From contig CAWAHD010000005.1 of the NCBI GenBank assembly GCA_963781785.1, positions 1,736,001 through 1,800,000 of the forward strand: DNA of 64,000 nt. The letters are read 5' to 3'. This DNA comes from CAWAHD01 sp963781785 (lineage in GTDB: Bacteria > Planctomycetota > Planctomycetia > Isosphaerales > Isosphaeraceae). The notes under the pieces are model-generated. The model was not told where the DNA came from and searched no databases. It saw only the letters and a list, made by a program, of their open reading frames with translations. Each line of letters opens with the position of its first letter. The first letter of the stretch is position 1. Positions 17,575 to 29,086 of this stretch are shown in pieces. The translations under genes were made by a program, and so were the position numbers.

Positions 17575-19109
17575 CTAAACCCCAAGCAGCCCCCGCGCCT
17601 CGGCGACGCCCGGCGCCGGATATCCATATTCGCTGGCCGTCACCCGGGCAAGTCCAGCCAGGTGACTCCAGCGGTATGCCTGGCGAGTCGCGGCGAACTC
17701 CTCGGTCACGGTGCGGTAGTACTTCTCGGCGTGCAGGGCTCCGTCCTCGCTGATCGCGTACTTGAGCAGCATGTCGAAGACCGGCCGGGCCGGGCGGTCG
17801 AGCTCGCCGTAGCGGTGGATCAAAGCACACGCGCGTGCCTGGTCCTTGGCCTTGATCGCGGACTCGGCCTCGGGAACGAGGGCATTCGCCGCCACGCCGG
17901 CGACTTTCTCGCGGTGCTCGGCGAACGGGTAAGGCTGGGCATTGAGCCCGCCCGACTGGCCGGCCGTGTGATAGGCGCCGACGATCAAGCTCGCTACGGT
18001 ATTTCGCCGATTGCTGACCCGGGCAATGTTCCGCCAGGCATTCGCCGCGTCGGACGCATGGACGCCCACCGACGCACCATGCACGCTTCCTCTGGGCTTG
18101 CCCACCTCCTCTTTCTTGCGGCCCGAGTCGTGCAGGACGAGCTGGTTGGCGGCCAGCGAGATCGCCTCGCCGACGGCCTCCGTCGAGAACCCCTCGGCCA
18201 GCGCCAGCGCGACCGCTTCGGCGGCCTGATGCCGCGGTGCGCTGTAAATGGTGTGGCTCAATCGCTCGATCCACGCATCATCGGCTTCTCGCGGACTCGC
18301 AGCCGAGCCCAACAATCCCTTGGTATCCAGCAGCTTGGGCAGGACCTCGCGGAGTTCCATCGTTTGATTGCGAGGCTCTTCCTGGCAGCAGAACCGCACC
18401 GACTGGCGAAGTAGCGTTTGCGCATATTCCTTGCCCGTGAGCCCCAGCAGGCTCCACGACCGCCATGCGAGAACGACGCGGTGGACGTTGGTATCATCCT
18501 GGACGATAAACTGAAGGTCGTTGTAGACCTCGTCGAGCGGCGCTCGCCCGCCAGGGCGGCGAAGATTTTTTCGGCGCCTGCGAAGTCGCGACGCCGCGCG
18601 GCAGCGCAGAGCGCCTCGCCGCTCAATTGACTGGCGGAAAGATGCGAAGACGCAAGCGGATGCAGCGCTTCGTGGCCATGGCCCCCCATCTGCTGGATGT
18701 GGTTGGTATTGCGGTAGAGGACCTTCAAGACAGGGAGTGCTTGCCCCGGCCCGGAAAGCTCGCGCGACATCTCGTAAGCCGGTGAAAGGGCCATGATCGC
18801 GTGATAGCCTTCGTAATCCTGGCCGCCAAACGTGCGGGCATTGGCCAACGCGGCGGCCGCGACCAGCCGGCGCGTGTCCTCGCCGTTCTTCATGCGCTCG
18901 ACCAAGGCCGGCAGCAACTTGTCAGCCGGAGTGTCCTGCATCAGACCAACCAGCGGCTCGAGCGCGCCGAATGTCAATCGATCGGCACCTTCGTCCGCCA
19001 GGGCGACGGAAGCCAGCCCCAGATCCTGGGCCAGGACCGGCCCGACGCTGGCGACCAGCATGCCGCGTCCGACATCCGCGAGAAACTCACGACGGTGGTG
19101 GCGTTTCAT
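17575..19109 (-). pseudogene. Tat-exported hypothetical protein, single frameshift
   Basis: Starts at ATG 19109 with a twin-arginine signal (HRREFLADVGRG, then a mildly hydrophobic stretch). Helical repeats follow (FGALEPLVGLMQDTPADKLL; HPLASSHLSASQLSGEALCA). The frame fails after AEKIFAALAGE; the next frame resumes with APLDEVYNDLQFIVQDD and continues to TASEYGYPAPGVAEARGLLGV-like C-terminal residues ending at 17575. Adding one G near 18542-18545 (GAGCGCC to GAGGCGCC) restores one 511-residue reading frame. A folded, exported protein is expected. The family is conserved in planctomycetes but I know of no function. Confidence 0.7.
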
Positions 19110-19267
19110 GATCGTTCTCCCCTCTGGCATGATCGAAAAACGGGCGAAGCGTCAACCGAACACCTGGCAATGTCGCAATCGCTGGATTGGACCGGCGTCT
19201 CCTCCTTAACGTTTAACGCGGGTCTGTTACACGATGTTCTTTGGTGGGAAAGCCGCCTCCGGCGATC

Positions 19268-21130
<1,863 letters not shown>

Positions 21131-21282
21131 CGCTCGACCTCGCTCGCCACAACTCGCTCAAGCGGCCGTTCTCCGGAGGCGGTGCACGACGTGTCTCCAC
21201 ACCCTCGTCGTCGCGACCATCAACCATTATCGTGGAACGTAGGCTTCTTGACCACCTGCGGCCGGCCGCCTGGATACTCCTC

Positions 21283-21894
21283 ATGAACCCAGTCGAGGAA
21301 CTACTCCCAAGCCGGGAAGGGCCATCATCGTCTGGCGCAACCTCGCGGACTTTGATCGCGCGGGTCAAAGCCGATGACCCGGCCGCGTGGGAACGACTCG
21401 TCGTGTTGTACGGCCCGCTTGTCTACCGGTGGTGCCGGCGCTGGGACCTTCCCGAGCAGGAGACCGCCGACGTCTTTCAGAACGTCTTCCAGGCCCTGGC
21501 CCAGCACATTGCCGGCTTTCGCAAGGAAAAAGAAGGTGATACATTTCGCGGCTGGTTGCGCAGGATTACCGATAACAAGGTGCGCGACTTTTTCCGCGAG
21601 CGGGGACGCGAGCCCGGCGGCGAGGGAGGAACCGAAGCTCAGATGCGGCTCTCGAATCTGCCGGCGGAACCTGACTCCGGGTCTGAGCAAGACCTGGGAA
21701 GCCTGGTCACGGCCAGTGTCGACCTGATTCGAGGCGAGTTCGAATGGCGCACCTGGCAGGCGTTCTGGCTCACGGCCGTCGAGGGCAGGCTTCCCCGCGA
21801 CGTCGCCCTCGAGCTGAATATCAGCCCCGGCGCCGTACGAGTCGCCAAGTCGCGCGTGCTCAAAAGGCTGCGCGACGAGCTGGGCGAATTGTGA
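21283..21894 (+). CDS. ECF sigma factor, divergent from the kinase gene
   Basis: A 203-residue protein from ATG 21283 (MNPVEELLPSREG). Region 2 is visible as LYGPLVYRWCRRWDLPEQET and ADVFQNVFQALAQ; region 4 as WQAFWLTAVEGRLPRDVALE and the recognition helix NISPGAVRVAKSRVLKRLRD. It belongs to the planctomycete ECF groups often found next to Ser/Thr kinases. With the kinase starting 152 bases away on the other strand, the two probably share a regulatory region and may form one signalling unit: the kinase carries the anti-sigma-like zinc finger. No dedicated anti-sigma gene is seen. Confidence 0.9.
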   Translation: MNPVEELLPSREGPSSSGATSRTLIARVKADDPAAWERLVVLYGPLVYRWCRRWDLPEQETADVFQNVFQALAQHIAGFRKEKEGDTFRGWLRRITDNKVRDFFRERGREPGGEGGTEAQMRLSNLPAEPDSGSEQDLGSLVTASVDLIRGEFEWRTWQAFWLTAVEGRLPRDVALELNISPGAVRVAKSRVLKRLRDELGEL

Positions 21895-22009
21895 GGCCGC
21901 GAGGGTCCACGTTCAACATCCCGGCCGTCGTCCCGGGCCGGCTCGGCAGAGTGCCTGTCGAGCGCCTCGTCCCCGGCGAGGCGGTCTTTCAATAAGGAGT
22001 CTTTCACCC

Positions 22010-22507
22010 ATGGCCGATCAACATGCGTTCGACGTCGTCAGTGAAGTGAACCAGGCCGAGATGCACAACGCCGTCGTGCAGGCGCAGCACGAGATCGCCG
22101 TCCGCTTCGACTTCAAGGGGACACGGGCCTCGATCGAATTCGACAAGAAGGAAAATACCCTGAAGATCCTGGCCGATCACAAGGGCCAGCTCGAAACCGT
22201 GCTCCAGGTCGTCAAGGAGAAGATGGCGCGGCGGAGCGTGCCGGTGACGGCCCTGCGGCGGGGCAAGATCGAAGACGCCACCCACGACACTGTCCGCGAA
22301 ACCCTCACCTTGCACACGGGCATCGAATCCGAAGATGCCCGCAAGATGGTCAAGGAGATCAAGCAGCTCAAGATCAAGGTGCAGGCCCAGATCATGGACG
22401 AGAAGATCCGGGTCACGGGCAAGAAGCTCGACGACCTTCAGGCCGTGATCGCACACCTCAAGGCCCATGGCCCCGAATACCCGCTCCAGTTCGTCAACTT
22501 TACGTGA
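22010..22507 (+). CDS. yajQ: YajQ family nucleotide-binding protein
   Basis: A 165-residue protein matching the full length of the YajQ family, cytoplasmic proteins with two ferredoxin-like domains that bind c-di-GMP or other nucleotides in some bacteria. Typical stretches: FDVVSEVNQAEMHNAVVQA at the N-terminus, RFDFKGTRASIEFDKKE, VTALRRGKIEDAT, and the ending LKAHGPEYPLQFVNFT. ATG 22010 has GGAGTC about 15 bases upstream. It sits between an ECF sigma gene and an RdgC-like gene on the same strand. Binding partner and ligand here are unknown. Confidence 0.95.
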   Translation: MADQHAFDVVSEVNQAEMHNAVVQAQHEIAVRFDFKGTRASIEFDKKENTLKILADHKGQLETVLQVVKEKMARRSVPVTALRRGKIEDATHDTVRETLTLHTGIESEDARKMVKEIKQLKIKVQAQIMDEKIRVTGKKLDDLQAVIAHLKAHGPEYPLQFVNFT

Positions 22508-22658
22508 CCGGCAGAACGCCCGATTTGCCGCCCGAGTCGCTTGGGCGCGCTATAGACTCCCCCTCCGAACGCCCGATCTATTAGTGAACCCGGTCCGGAC
22601 CGGGCTGTCAGGTCGAAATAGCGTCGCGGCTCGCCGCGTGGCCTCGGGAGAAACGAAC

Positions 22659-23831
22659 ATGGGATTCTGGAACGGGCGCGTCACGTATACGAGATTCCAC
22701 GTCAGTGGCGACACGCCGCTTCCGTTCGACGACGACATCCTGGAAGTTGCCGGAAAACATCTGGTGGGGCTGCACGCGACGGCCGTCTCCACCGATCCCG
22801 TCTCGATTGGCTGGTCCGGCGGCGACCACGTGCTCGACCTGACTCTCGACCGCGACAAGAACCTCGTCGACGACGCCCTGCACCTGGCGATCCGCATCGA
22901 TAGCGACAAGATCCCGGCCGCGCTTCTCCGCGCCTACACCCAGATGGAGATCGAAGCTCGAGCTCTCACCAATCCCAGCGGCATCGCCACCAAGGCCCAG
23001 CGCCAGGAAGCCAAGGAAGCCGCTTTGCTGCGAGCCCAAACCGAAGCCGCCGACGGGCGGTTCCGGCGCCTGGCCCATTTTCCGATCCTCTGGGAAGGAC
23101 GCACAAACACCGTTTTTGCCGGCAGCACCAGTGCGACCGTCCTGGATCGCGTCCAGGGCCTGTTTCGCGAGACCTTCGACCGTACTCTGGAGCCCTTGAC
23201 GGCCGGCAGCCTGGCACGATCGTTCACTCCGCTTGAGCCCGGGCATCCAGCGGATTTCCTGATCCCCGGCATGTCATTCACCGGTTCGGGCTCCCCGGCC
23301 GAATCGCCCGGCGCCGACAGCCCGGCAAGCGACCCCTTGAGCCTCGACTTCCTGGGGAGCGAGCTTCTGGTGTGGGTCTGGCACTCCCTCCAGCACCAGG
23401 GAGGAACGCTGAGGCTCCTGGACGGCTCGGAAGCATCGGTCGTGCTCGCCAAGACGTTGACACTCGATTGCCCACGGGGCGAAACCGGCCGCGACCATCT
23501 GACCGATGAGCTGCCCACCCGCCTGCCGGAAGCCCTGCGGGCGCTCCAGGCCGGCAAAGTGCCCCGCAAGGCGGGCATGATCCTGTCCAGGCACGGCGTA
23601 CAGTACGAGCTGACCTTGCAGGCCGACACCCTGGCCGTATCCGGCGCCTCGCTGCCCAAACCCGAAGGGCCGGCCCTGTCACCGCACGAATCCCGGTTCT
23701 TTCGGCTGGATAGCCTGCGACACCTGAGCGAGACCCTCGACCTTCTCTTCTCCACTTACCTCGCCCGGCGAACATCCCCCGGCTGGACCAACGAGCTCGG
23801 CCTCATCCGAAACTGGCTCCGAGCAGCCTAA
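22659..23831 (+). CDS. RdgC-like recombination-associated protein
   Basis: A 390-residue protein from ATG 22659 (MGFWNGRVTYTRFHVSG), with GGGAG 10 bases upstream; earlier codons in the frame overlap yajQ and are not used. The layout follows RdgC: an N-terminal beta region, DPVSIGWSGGDHVLDLTLDR, an acidic helix with many Ala/Glu (TKAQRQEAKEAALLRAQTEA), then LWEGRTNTVFAGSTSATVLD and a long C-terminal domain. RdgC forms DNA-encircling rings that restrain RecA. The match is to general architecture and length, so a diverged planctomycete family is likely and function is tentative. Confidence 0.55.
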   Translation: MGFWNGRVTYTRFHVSGDTPLPFDDDILEVAGKHLVGLHATAVSTDPVSIGWSGGDHVLDLTLDRDKNLVDDALHLAIRIDSDKIPAALLRAYTQMEIEARALTNPSGIATKAQRQEAKEAALLRAQTEAADGRFRRLAHFPILWEGRTNTVFAGSTSATVLDRVQGLFRETFDRTLEPLTAGSLARSFTPLEPGHPADFLIPGMSFTGSGSPAESPGADSPASDPLSLDFLGSELLVWVWHSLQHQGGTLRLLDGSEASVVLAKTLTLDCPRGETGRDHLTDELPTRLPEALRALQAGKVPRKAGMILSRHGVQYELTLQADTLAVSGASLPKPEGPALSPHESRFFRLDSLRHLSETLDLLFSTYLARRTSPGWTNELGLIRNWLRAA

Positions 23832-23836
23832 TCGAA

Positions 23837-23864
23837 AGGATGAAGGATGAAGGATGAAGGATGA
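23837..23864. repeat. GGATGAA direct repeat
   Basis: Four tandem GGATGAA units directly after the RdgC-like gene. A reverse-complement version stands at ~24386-24408, just before the PPIase gene, so the 500-base gap is bracketed by inverted copies. Translations of these tracts give the SFILHPSSF peptides of many spurious planctomycete ORFs. Confidence 0.75.
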
Positions 23865-24019
23865 GTCAAACCGTTCTCCCGATGCCTTCATCCTATCCGC
23901 CTTCCTTGCTCGACCCGTCGCATTTCGGCGTCAACGGTTACCTATAATTCCCATTCATCGCAAGCTTCTCAATTTTAAGACACGTGGGGCGATCGATCGC
24001 CAGACGATCGGGGCTTGTC

Positions 24020-24077
24020 GTAGGTCAGGCTTTTCAGCCTGACTCCCCGGGATGTCAGGCTGGAAAGCCTGACCCAC
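24020..24077. repeat. Inverted pair of REP-like palindromes
   Basis: Copies at 24020-24043 (minus orientation, loop TTTT) and 24054-24077 (plus orientation) form a head-to-head pair 10 bases apart. Confidence 0.85.
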
Positions 24078-24432
24078 AAAATGCGGATTCCGATCCCGCG
24101 CAGCGAGACTTTCACTCGACGATCGAGTGATTGCTACGATGGTGCGGCCGGATCGACGCTGCGTGATTGATTGGGCGCTCAGCGAAAAGACTGACGACGA
24201 ATTGGAGATTATCGGCCAACTGGCGCCGCGGGATCGAGCAAAATTCGTATAATTGCGTAGAAGCTCGTGAGGCTCGCGGGTCCGGCTGGCGATCGTGTCC
24301 AGAAGGACGGAAGACCGAGGACAGAGGAGAGACGCGCCGCGGATTGCGGATCATGCATCGGTCCGGGCAAGTCGGATTGGTGCTTCATCCTTCATTCTTC
24401 ATCCTTCAGCTTTCAGTTCGGAGATTGTTTCG

Positions 24433-25533
24433 ATGCCGAGGATTATTGGTTTCACGTCATCCGTCCTGATCCTGGCCGGGCTGGCCCCGATCGCCGCCGC
24501 GCAGGCGCAGCAGGCCGCGCCGGCGGCTCCCGCAGCAGCCGCGGCGCCGGCTCGCGGGGCCGGCATTCCCGGTTTCAACGACGTGCTCGCGACGGTCACC
24601 AACGAGGGTCAGACCGAAAAGATCACCAAGGGCGACGTGATCACGTTCATGGGCCACTACCCGATGCCGGACGAGGAGGATCGCGACGCGGCGTATCGGC
24701 AAACGGTCGACGCGCTGGTCAATACGCGGCTGTTGATGATGTACCTCGCTCGTCAGAATCTCAAGGTTTCTCCCGAGCGAGTCGAGGAACAGATCGAGCA
24801 GCTCAAGCAGGAGCTCAAGAAAGATGGTCAAGACCTCGCCTCGGCGCTCTTGCAAAGCGGTGTGTCGATCGACGACGTCCGCAAGCAATATGAAGACCGC
24901 ATCCGCTGGGCGGAGTTCGTCAAGAACAAGGCGTCGGACGCCACCTTGAGGAAGTTCGTCGCCGACCACCACGACCTGTTCAGCGGCACGTCGATCCGCG
25001 CCAGCCACATCCTGATCAAGGTCGAGCCCAACGCCACCGAGGCTGACAAAGAGAAAGCCCGTCAAAAGCTGGCGAAGATCAAGAAAGAAATCGAAGGCGG
25101 TACCCTGAGCTTCGCCGCTGCGGCCAACAAGTACTCGGAAGACCCGGCCAACTCCGGAGGTGCGGGGGGCGATCTCGATTACTTCTCGCTCACGACCGGA
25201 CTGGTCGAAGAATTCACCGACGTCGCGTTCCGGCTCAAGAAGGGCGTGATCTCCGACCCGGTCGACACGCCGTTCGGCGTCCACCTGATCATGGTCACGG
25301 AACGCAAGGAAGGGAAGCCGGTCGATTTCGAGCAGAACAAGCCCTATATCCTCAATGCGTACGGCAATGAGCTTCAGAAAACCATCGTGACCGCCGAGCG
25401 AAAGCGCGCCAAGATCGACGTCAAGCCGATGCCGAAGGACCTTTTCCCGGCTCAGCCGGCGGCGGCTCCCGCCGCCGGTGCCGCCGAGAAGAGCAAGCCG
25501 GCCGCTGCCGGCGGTGCGGCGCCGAAATCCTAG
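24433..25533 (+). CDS. Exported parvulin-type peptidyl-prolyl isomerase (SurA/PrsA-like)
   Basis: A 366-residue protein from ATG 24433. Signal peptide: GFTSSVLILAGLAPIAAAQA, followed by an Ala/Pro linker. A SurA-N-like helical chaperone region (DALVNTRLLMMYLARQNLKV; QIEQLKQELKKDGQDL) spans ~60-180. The rotamase domain begins SIRASHILIKVEPNATEADK and contains GGDLDYFSLTTGLVEEFTDV and PFGVHLIMVTER. It ends with an Ala/Pro/Lys tail. Such proteins catalyse prolyl isomerisation and help fold secreted or outer-membrane proteins, fitting a genome with many very large surface proteins. Alternative upstream start codons would add no signal peptide. Confidence 0.92.
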   Translation: MPRIIGFTSSVLILAGLAPIAAAQAQQAAPAAPAAAAAPARGAGIPGFNDVLATVTNEGQTEKITKGDVITFMGHYPMPDEEDRDAAYRQTVDALVNTRLLMMYLARQNLKVSPERVEEQIEQLKQELKKDGQDLASALLQSGVSIDDVRKQYEDRIRWAEFVKNKASDATLRKFVADHHDLFSGTSIRASHILIKVEPNATEADKEKARQKLAKIKKEIEGGTLSFAAAANKYSEDPANSGGAGGDLDYFSLTTGLVEEFTDVAFRLKKGVISDPVDTPFGVHLIMVTERKEGKPVDFEQNKPYILNAYGNELQKTIVTAERKRAKIDVKPMPKDLFPAQPAAAPAAGAAEKSKPAAAGGAAPKS

Positions 25534-25563
25534 TCGAGCCCGCAAACCGCCTCCACGGCTGAT

Positions 25564-26568
25564 TCACGGCTTCTGCGCGACAACGCGAACCGCAGGATAC
25601 TTGGACTGCGGCCGGGCGACGAGAGTGCGCGCCAGGAGAGCATAACGACTGAGCAAGCTCGGTTTCACCGGCAAAGCCTCGCGCCCCGATCCTTTCTTCT
25701 TGAAAAAGTCGTATTTCCCCATCTCGTGCTCAATCCCTTGCGCGAAGAACAGATTGCAGTACCACGTCCACTGCACCTCTTGAACGTCGAGTGAAACGCG
25801 CTCGAGCATCCGCGTCAAACTCTGCGCTGTAAATACGTTGAGCTGCCGCGGAACATCGAGCGCACCGCAGGCGATGCCCGCCCACCGGGCGGCCACGCAT
25901 TCCTGGTTGGGAACCTCGCAGATCAGCCGTCCGCCTTTGACAAGTCGATCGGCTAGATTTCGAAGGCCGAGTTCCGGGTCGATCACATGGTGCAGCGCGT
26001 GCGAGCAGATGATGACGTCGAACGACCGATCCAGAATCGCCGCGGGAAGCTGTTCACAAGTGCCGTCATGAACCTCGAGCCCCTGCGCCTGTGCCGCTTC
26101 ACGAGGCACGCGGTCAGGCTCGAACCCCACGACGGAATGCCCGCGTTCACGGCAACTGGCGAGGCAGTGGCCGGTACCGCAGCCGGCATCCAGGATCGCA
26201 AGGCGTCTGCCCCGGCAGAGACGATCGAGCTCCTGCTCGATCGGTCCGGCGCCCCGATCGACTCGCCAGGCCAGGTGGACGAGCAGACGCGGCAGGAATG
26301 GAGGCGGCGTGCTCGGCTCGGGACTGCCCCGCGGGTGATTGTGCGTGTAATAGGGGGCGTCGTCGGTGGTCTCATAGTAGATGAGCGTTTCCCGGGCATC
26401 CGTTGCCCGAGGATGGACCATCCCGAACTGATTCGCGTCGTCCCAGAAGACATCGTAGCTTTCGCGGGCTTCGCGGCGGCGATGATCGCCCGGGATGTGC
26501 CTCCAGGCGCGAGTTTTGCCGCCGTCAATCAAGCTCGTCGGCATAGACCCCGGTTCGATTAACATCAT
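25564..26568 (-). CDS. SAM-dependent methyltransferase
   Basis: A 334-residue protein. Motif I is clear (LAILDAGCGTGHCLASC, about residues 140-156), with VVGFEPDRVPREAAQAQG as the acidic loop and FDVIICSHALHHVIDPELG as motif II/post-motif, typical of class I methyltransferases acting on small molecules or sugars. The N-terminal 100 residues (ESYDVFWDDANQF) are unassigned. The start may also be one codon later or at residue 9 (MPTSL). It is the last gene of a leftward run with an SGNH hydrolase and an SDR epimerase, suggesting modification of a surface glycan; substrate unknown. Confidence 0.85.
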   Translation of the reverse strand: MMLIEPGSMPTSLIDGGKTRAWRHIPGDHRRREARESYDVFWDDANQFGMVHPRATDARETLIYYETTDDAPYYTHNHPRGSPEPSTPPPFLPRLLVHLAWRVDRGAGPIEQELDRLCRGRRLAILDAGCGTGHCLASCRERGHSVVGFEPDRVPREAAQAQGLEVHDGTCEQLPAAILDRSFDVIICSHALHHVIDPELGLRNLADRLVKGGRLICEVPNQECVAARWAGIACGALDVPRQLNVFTAQSLTRMLERVSLDVQEVQWTWYCNLFFAQGIEHEMGKYDFFKKKGSGREALPVKPSLLSRYALLARTLVARPQSKYPAVRVVAQKP

Positions 26569-26683
26569 TCTGCCTTTGGCTGGACGACTGGATTGACTCG
26601 TCTATTCCCGTGGCATCATAGTCCAGCCGGAGACGGCAAAATAGAGCGGTCGGGCCCAACAGCGATCGGCCGCTGGCGCCCGG

Positions 26684-28036
26684 CTACCTCCGCGATGGGT
26701 TCGCTCCGCCTGCGGTCACCTCGGCCGTGGTCGAATCCTTGCCGATCAAGAGCGCGAGCCTCCGGGCGACAACCCGGCCCCAGAGCGCCGCACCGGCGGG
26801 GGAGAGATGGCCGTCGGCGAGGTGGCCGTTATAGAGGTGGCTCCGTCCGCTCGGCGTGGTCTCCCGGGGGTTCCACGGTGGGCGGACCTTCAGGTCCTCT
26901 TCGATGAACGCGTCGGTGGAGTCGCAGAACAACCGTCCCGACAGGCCGATCACGTTCGAGACCTGGCCCGGGTAGTTCCCCTCATTCCGCGGCCCGGCGA
27001 GCTGGCCCTCGCACGGAACCGGGGCGAACAGGCAAAGAATTCCGCGTCCCCGGCAGTGCTGCACGATCAGCTCCAGCCAGTGTCCTTCCTCGGCCCAGTC
27101 GCCATCACCGCGCAGGACTGCGGCGTCCTCGCCGAAGTCGTTGGAGTAAAGACCGACCACGACGAACCGGGGGCGGAACCGATCGGCGAACTCTCGCAGG
27201 GTGTAATAATAGTGCTGGGGGCAGTAGCCGAGGGTGCCCGTATTCAGGACCGCGACTTTCGCACCCAGCTCGGCCTGAAGGCTCTTCCCGAGGTGCTCGG
27301 GGGGCGTCTCGTCGTCGCCGACCAGGTAGCCTTGCATGAACGAATCACCCAGGACGATGCCCCGGATCGGAGCGTCCTGGTCCGGCTCAGGCCCACGGCA
27401 GCCCCAGGAGTTGGTCGTCTGCACGAGCCCCGCGACAATCTCTGCCCCGGCCGGCTCGGCCAGCCGCCGCACCTCCGGCGTGTCGGGGAACTGCATCACG
27501 CAGACGTCCATGTCGAAAACTTTGATCTGCCGCACCCAGATCGAGCGGACTCCCGGTCGTAGCCGGTACTGGCGGCCGGAATCCGTGCGTTCAAAGACCG
27601 CGCCCGACTTCACCAGGGTCATGTCGTAATTCCCCCACTGAATCTCCGCCTGGTCGGGGCCCATCAGGGCGGCCCGAAAGAGCACCTGCGTTTCTTGGCC
27701 AAGTGCCGCAAAGTTCTTGCGGTATCGTGCGCGAGTGGACGCTTCCCGCCGGTCGCGCCGATCGCGCCAGTACGCATCGATTTCCGTGCGCGAAGGCTCG
27801 AGGCCAACCGAGCGCATGGCCCCCCACCGGGCGCGTCGGGCCAGGTCAAGCGCGGTCGTTCGCCCGGCGGGCGACCCGATCCAGATCCCGGCGAGTGCGA
27901 GCATCGTGATTGCGACAATCAACCCCCGAAAGACCCGGTCGAGGTGATCGACCCGATCTTGAAATGGCAATAGATTCTGCCGGGCCTGGCCCCGGAGCCG
28001 GAACCGCCCCGCGACCCGCGCCAAACCCACCTTCAT
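26684..28036 (-). CDS. Membrane-anchored SGNH/GDSL hydrolase-like protein
   Basis: A 450-residue protein. I chose ATG 28036 (GGGAG just upstream) over a TTG five codons earlier. An N-terminal transmembrane helix (FRGLIVAITMLALAGIWIG) anchors an external domain. SGNH blocks: IVLGDSFMQGYLVG (nucleophile Ser), a Gly in NTGTLGYCPQ, VVVGLYSNDFGED (Asn) and DGHLSPAGAALWG (Asp-His). Such enzymes often deacetylate cell-surface polysaccharides (AlgX/PglJ-like), consistent with neighbouring epimerase and methyltransferase genes 80 and 115 bases away on the same strand. The substrate is inferred only from context. Confidence 0.85.
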   Translation of the reverse strand: MKVGLARVAGRFRLRGQARQNLLPFQDRVDHLDRVFRGLIVAITMLALAGIWIGSPAGRTTALDLARRARWGAMRSVGLEPSRTEIDAYWRDRRDRREASTRARYRKNFAALGQETQVLFRAALMGPDQAEIQWGNYDMTLVKSGAVFERTDSGRQYRLRPGVRSIWVRQIKVFDMDVCVMQFPDTPEVRRLAEPAGAEIVAGLVQTTNSWGCRGPEPDQDAPIRGIVLGDSFMQGYLVGDDETPPEHLGKSLQAELGAKVAVLNTGTLGYCPQHYYYTLREFADRFRPRFVVVGLYSNDFGEDAAVLRGDGDWAEEGHWLELIVQHCRGRGILCLFAPVPCEGQLAGPRNEGNYPGQVSNVIGLSGRLFCDSTDAFIEEDLKVRPPWNPRETTPSGRSHLYNGHLADGHLSPAGAALWGRVVARRLALLIGKDSTTAEVTAGGANPSRR

Positions 28037-28116
28037 GACGGCACTCCCCAACCTTTCATCACGCCACGCGACTCGCCCGCCGCCCGATCCTCTCCCGCCA
28101 GGACGCCCAAGTCGAT

Positions 28117-29086
28117 TTACAGGTCCGACAGGTCGAGACGGCCCTGGTCACGCAGCCGGACGAAGCGGCGATAGGTATCGAGGATGCCCGTGCCGAGCGG
28201 CGTGCGCCGAATCGGCCCGAGCTGCGCTTCTAGCCGCCGGTCATCGAGCTCCGGCGCAATCGGTAGCTGGCGATCGCCGTGCGTCACGAGTCCCTGCGCT
28301 AAGGGCACCATTTCGATGAACGCACTCACGAACCGCTCGATCGGCTCGACCGCTCCGCGCAGGTTGAACGCATCCGCTCCCTCGAAGGGCGCTGTCAATG
28401 CCTTCACGAACGTCGCCGCGACGTCGGCAACGTACTGGAGGTCTTGCTTGCCGCCGTAGCTGATATGATAGGGCCGCCCGACCGCCACTGACTTGATCGC
28501 CTTGGTCGGCTCACTGGTCATGCCGAAGTCTCGTCCCACGCCGTAGACCGTCCAGGGACGCAGGCCGATGCTCGTGATTCCGTGCTCCAGCCAGTAGACC
28601 CTGGCATTGAGCTCGTTGCACACCTTGAATGCGCCGTAATGCGAGAGCGGCGCGAGGCGGACGAGGTCGCCGACCGCTCCGGAGCTGGCCGGCTCCGGCG
28701 GACCGTGAACCGCCGCCGAGCTGGCATACACCACCCGGCGGATTTGGTCCTTGTGGGCCAGCGCCGCCTCGAACGCAGCCAGCGTGCCGATCACATTGAC
28801 CTTCGCGCCCAGAACCGGGTTGGCGCGGCATGTCGGAGTCTGCAATCCGGCCAGATGGAGGATATGCGTCGCGCCGACGGATTCGACGGCCGTGCGCAAA
28901 GCATCGACGTCCGAGACGTCCCCGGCGACGAAATGAATCGACGACAGTTGCTCCGGCTCGAGGATCAACTCGAGTCGATGCACGTCGCGCGAGGTCGTAG
29001 ATCCACACTTCCTGGCCAAGGTCGGCGAGCTGCTTGGCCACCCAGGATCCGATGCATCCGTACCCGCCAGTCATCAGTACTCGCAA
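28117..29086 (-). pseudogene. NAD-dependent epimerase/dehydratase (extended SDR), single frameshift
   Basis: Starts at ATG 29086 with the Rossmann motif TGGYGCIGSWVAKQL. The first frame runs to VWIYDLAR, then changes; the next frame continues RDVHRLELILEPEQLSSIHF, GDVSDVDALRTAVES and keeps going to the end at 28117. The catalytic YxxxK is SHYGAFKVCNELN, and YASSAAVHG precedes it. A 2-nt loss in the GCGCG run at 28984-28992 explains the switch: GCGCGCGAC would be in frame. Extended SDR enzymes of this type act on nucleotide sugars. The gene heads the leftward glycan-like cluster. Whether the shift is real or a sequencing error is not settled. Confidence 0.8.

Larger units (their letters stand above)
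23832..24432. other. Intergenic region with several short repeats
   Basis: About 600 bases without a convincing gene. It holds a GGATGAA direct repeat (four units, 23837-23864), an inverted-orientation counterpart (CATCCTTCATTCTTCATCCTTC, ~24386-24408), and two REP-like palindromes (24020-24043 and 24054-24077). A promoter for the downstream PPIase gene must lie here but is not recognisable. Confidence 0.5.
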
